Positions 5,967 through 6,259 of a stretch of 6,259 nucleotides of DNA are shown here, one piece after another (position 1 is the stretch's first letter; every line of letters starts with the position of its first letter). This DNA comes from Caulobacteraceae bacterium. GTDB lineage: Bacteria; Pseudomonadota; Alphaproteobacteria; Caulobacterales; Caulobacteraceae. The translations under genes were made by a program, and so were the position numbers. The notes below the pieces were generated by a model, which searched no databases, was not told the origin of the DNA, and saw only the letters and a list, made by a program, of their open reading frames with translations. The stretch is from the NCBI GenBank assembly GCA_947501315.1, contig CANMXH010000134.1, forward strand, positions 1 through 6,259, given 5' to 3'.

Positions 5967-6259
5967 ATGCCTGACCGTACCGCGTCCGCCGCCTCCCCCG
6001 ACCTCCTCCCCGACCTGGTCGCCGCCGCCCTCAGGGCCGGCGCCGACGCCGCCGAAGCCGTCTCGGCCGAGCGCGCCGCCCTGTCCGTCGGCGTCCGCAA
6101 CGGCACCCTTGAGGAGGTCGAGCGCGAGGAGAGCCGCGATCTCGGCCTGCGCGTCTTCATCGGCCGGCGCATGGCGACCGTCTCGGCCTCGGACCTGTCC
6201 GAAGCTACCCGGTCCCGTCTGGTCGAACGCGCCGTGGCCATGGCCCGGCTCGCCCCGGA
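5967..6259 (+). CDS. pmbA: TldD/PmbA-family metalloprotease subunit PmbA (TldE), N-terminal part
   Basis: PmbA (TldE) and TldD form a zinc-dependent protease complex in the cytoplasm; in Escherichia coli it matures the peptide microcin B17 and helps degrade the CcdA antitoxin. The 97 complete codons seen here correspond to the start of the N-terminal domain. Residues 22-33 (LRAGADAAEAVS) and the block SVGVRNGTLEEVEREESRDL followed by GLRVFIGRRMATVSASDLS are characteristic of this family, as is the ERAVAMARLAP segment at the window end. The metal-binding motif H-E-x-x-x-H belongs to TldD and would in any case lie beyond the window. The ATG at 5967 is the only well-placed start, and it sits 5 bases behind a -10 box. 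The gap from the previous gene is 39 bases, but the separate promoter argues against a simple operon. PmbA rather than TldD is chosen from the sequence style of the N-terminus; the full gene is not visible. Confidence 0.85.
   Translation, partial: MPDRTASAASPDLLPDLVAAALRAGADAAEAVSAERAALSVGVRNGTLEEVEREESRDLGLRVFIGRRMATVSASDLSEATRSRLVERAVAMARLAP

Overview
The window looks like chromosome from a high-GC alphaproteobacterium, most likely Caulobacterales (Brevundimonas or Caulobacter type). This is inferred from strong GC bias in codon third positions over the right-hand two thirds, from the set of periplasmic and membrane hydrolases, and from two promoters close to the Caulobacter housekeeping consensus (TTGACGS / GCTANAWC). 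No rRNA, tRNA, CRISPR array, insertion sequence or integrase is visible.

Left part (1-867): a minus-strand gene enters from the left edge and starts at position 273. It encodes the N-terminal 91 residues of a MarR-like winged-helix regulator and is unusually AT-rich in its 5' half. A gene-poor stretch of about 600 bases follows, with an AT-rich core (about 541-690) and several dyad symmetries that could be regulatory. Its last 180 bases return to normal GC and form the leader of the next gene.

Middle (868-2195): a plus-strand gene for a 363-residue soluble protein that I do not recognise. Behind it is a short, headless reading frame resembling the C-terminus of a MazF/PemK toxin, which runs into the start of the next gene. 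The left and middle parts together look like an accessory segment that has been joined to the edge of a core region.

Right part (2153-6259): four plus-strand genes of ordinary host character. An exported M14 zinc carboxypeptidase-like enzyme is followed after 3 bases by a small MAPEG membrane protein, so these two form a tight operon. Next come an exported serine hydrolase of the class C beta-lactamase fold and the first 97 codons of pmbA (tldE), a TldD/PmbA protease subunit cut by the window end. The last two genes each carry the same short promoter layout (TTGCGG, 17 bases, CATATC, 5 bases, ATG). This suggests independently transcribed, probably leaderless mRNAs. The common theme on the right is peptide or ester hydrolysis, mostly in the cell envelope, but no shared pathway can be shown.
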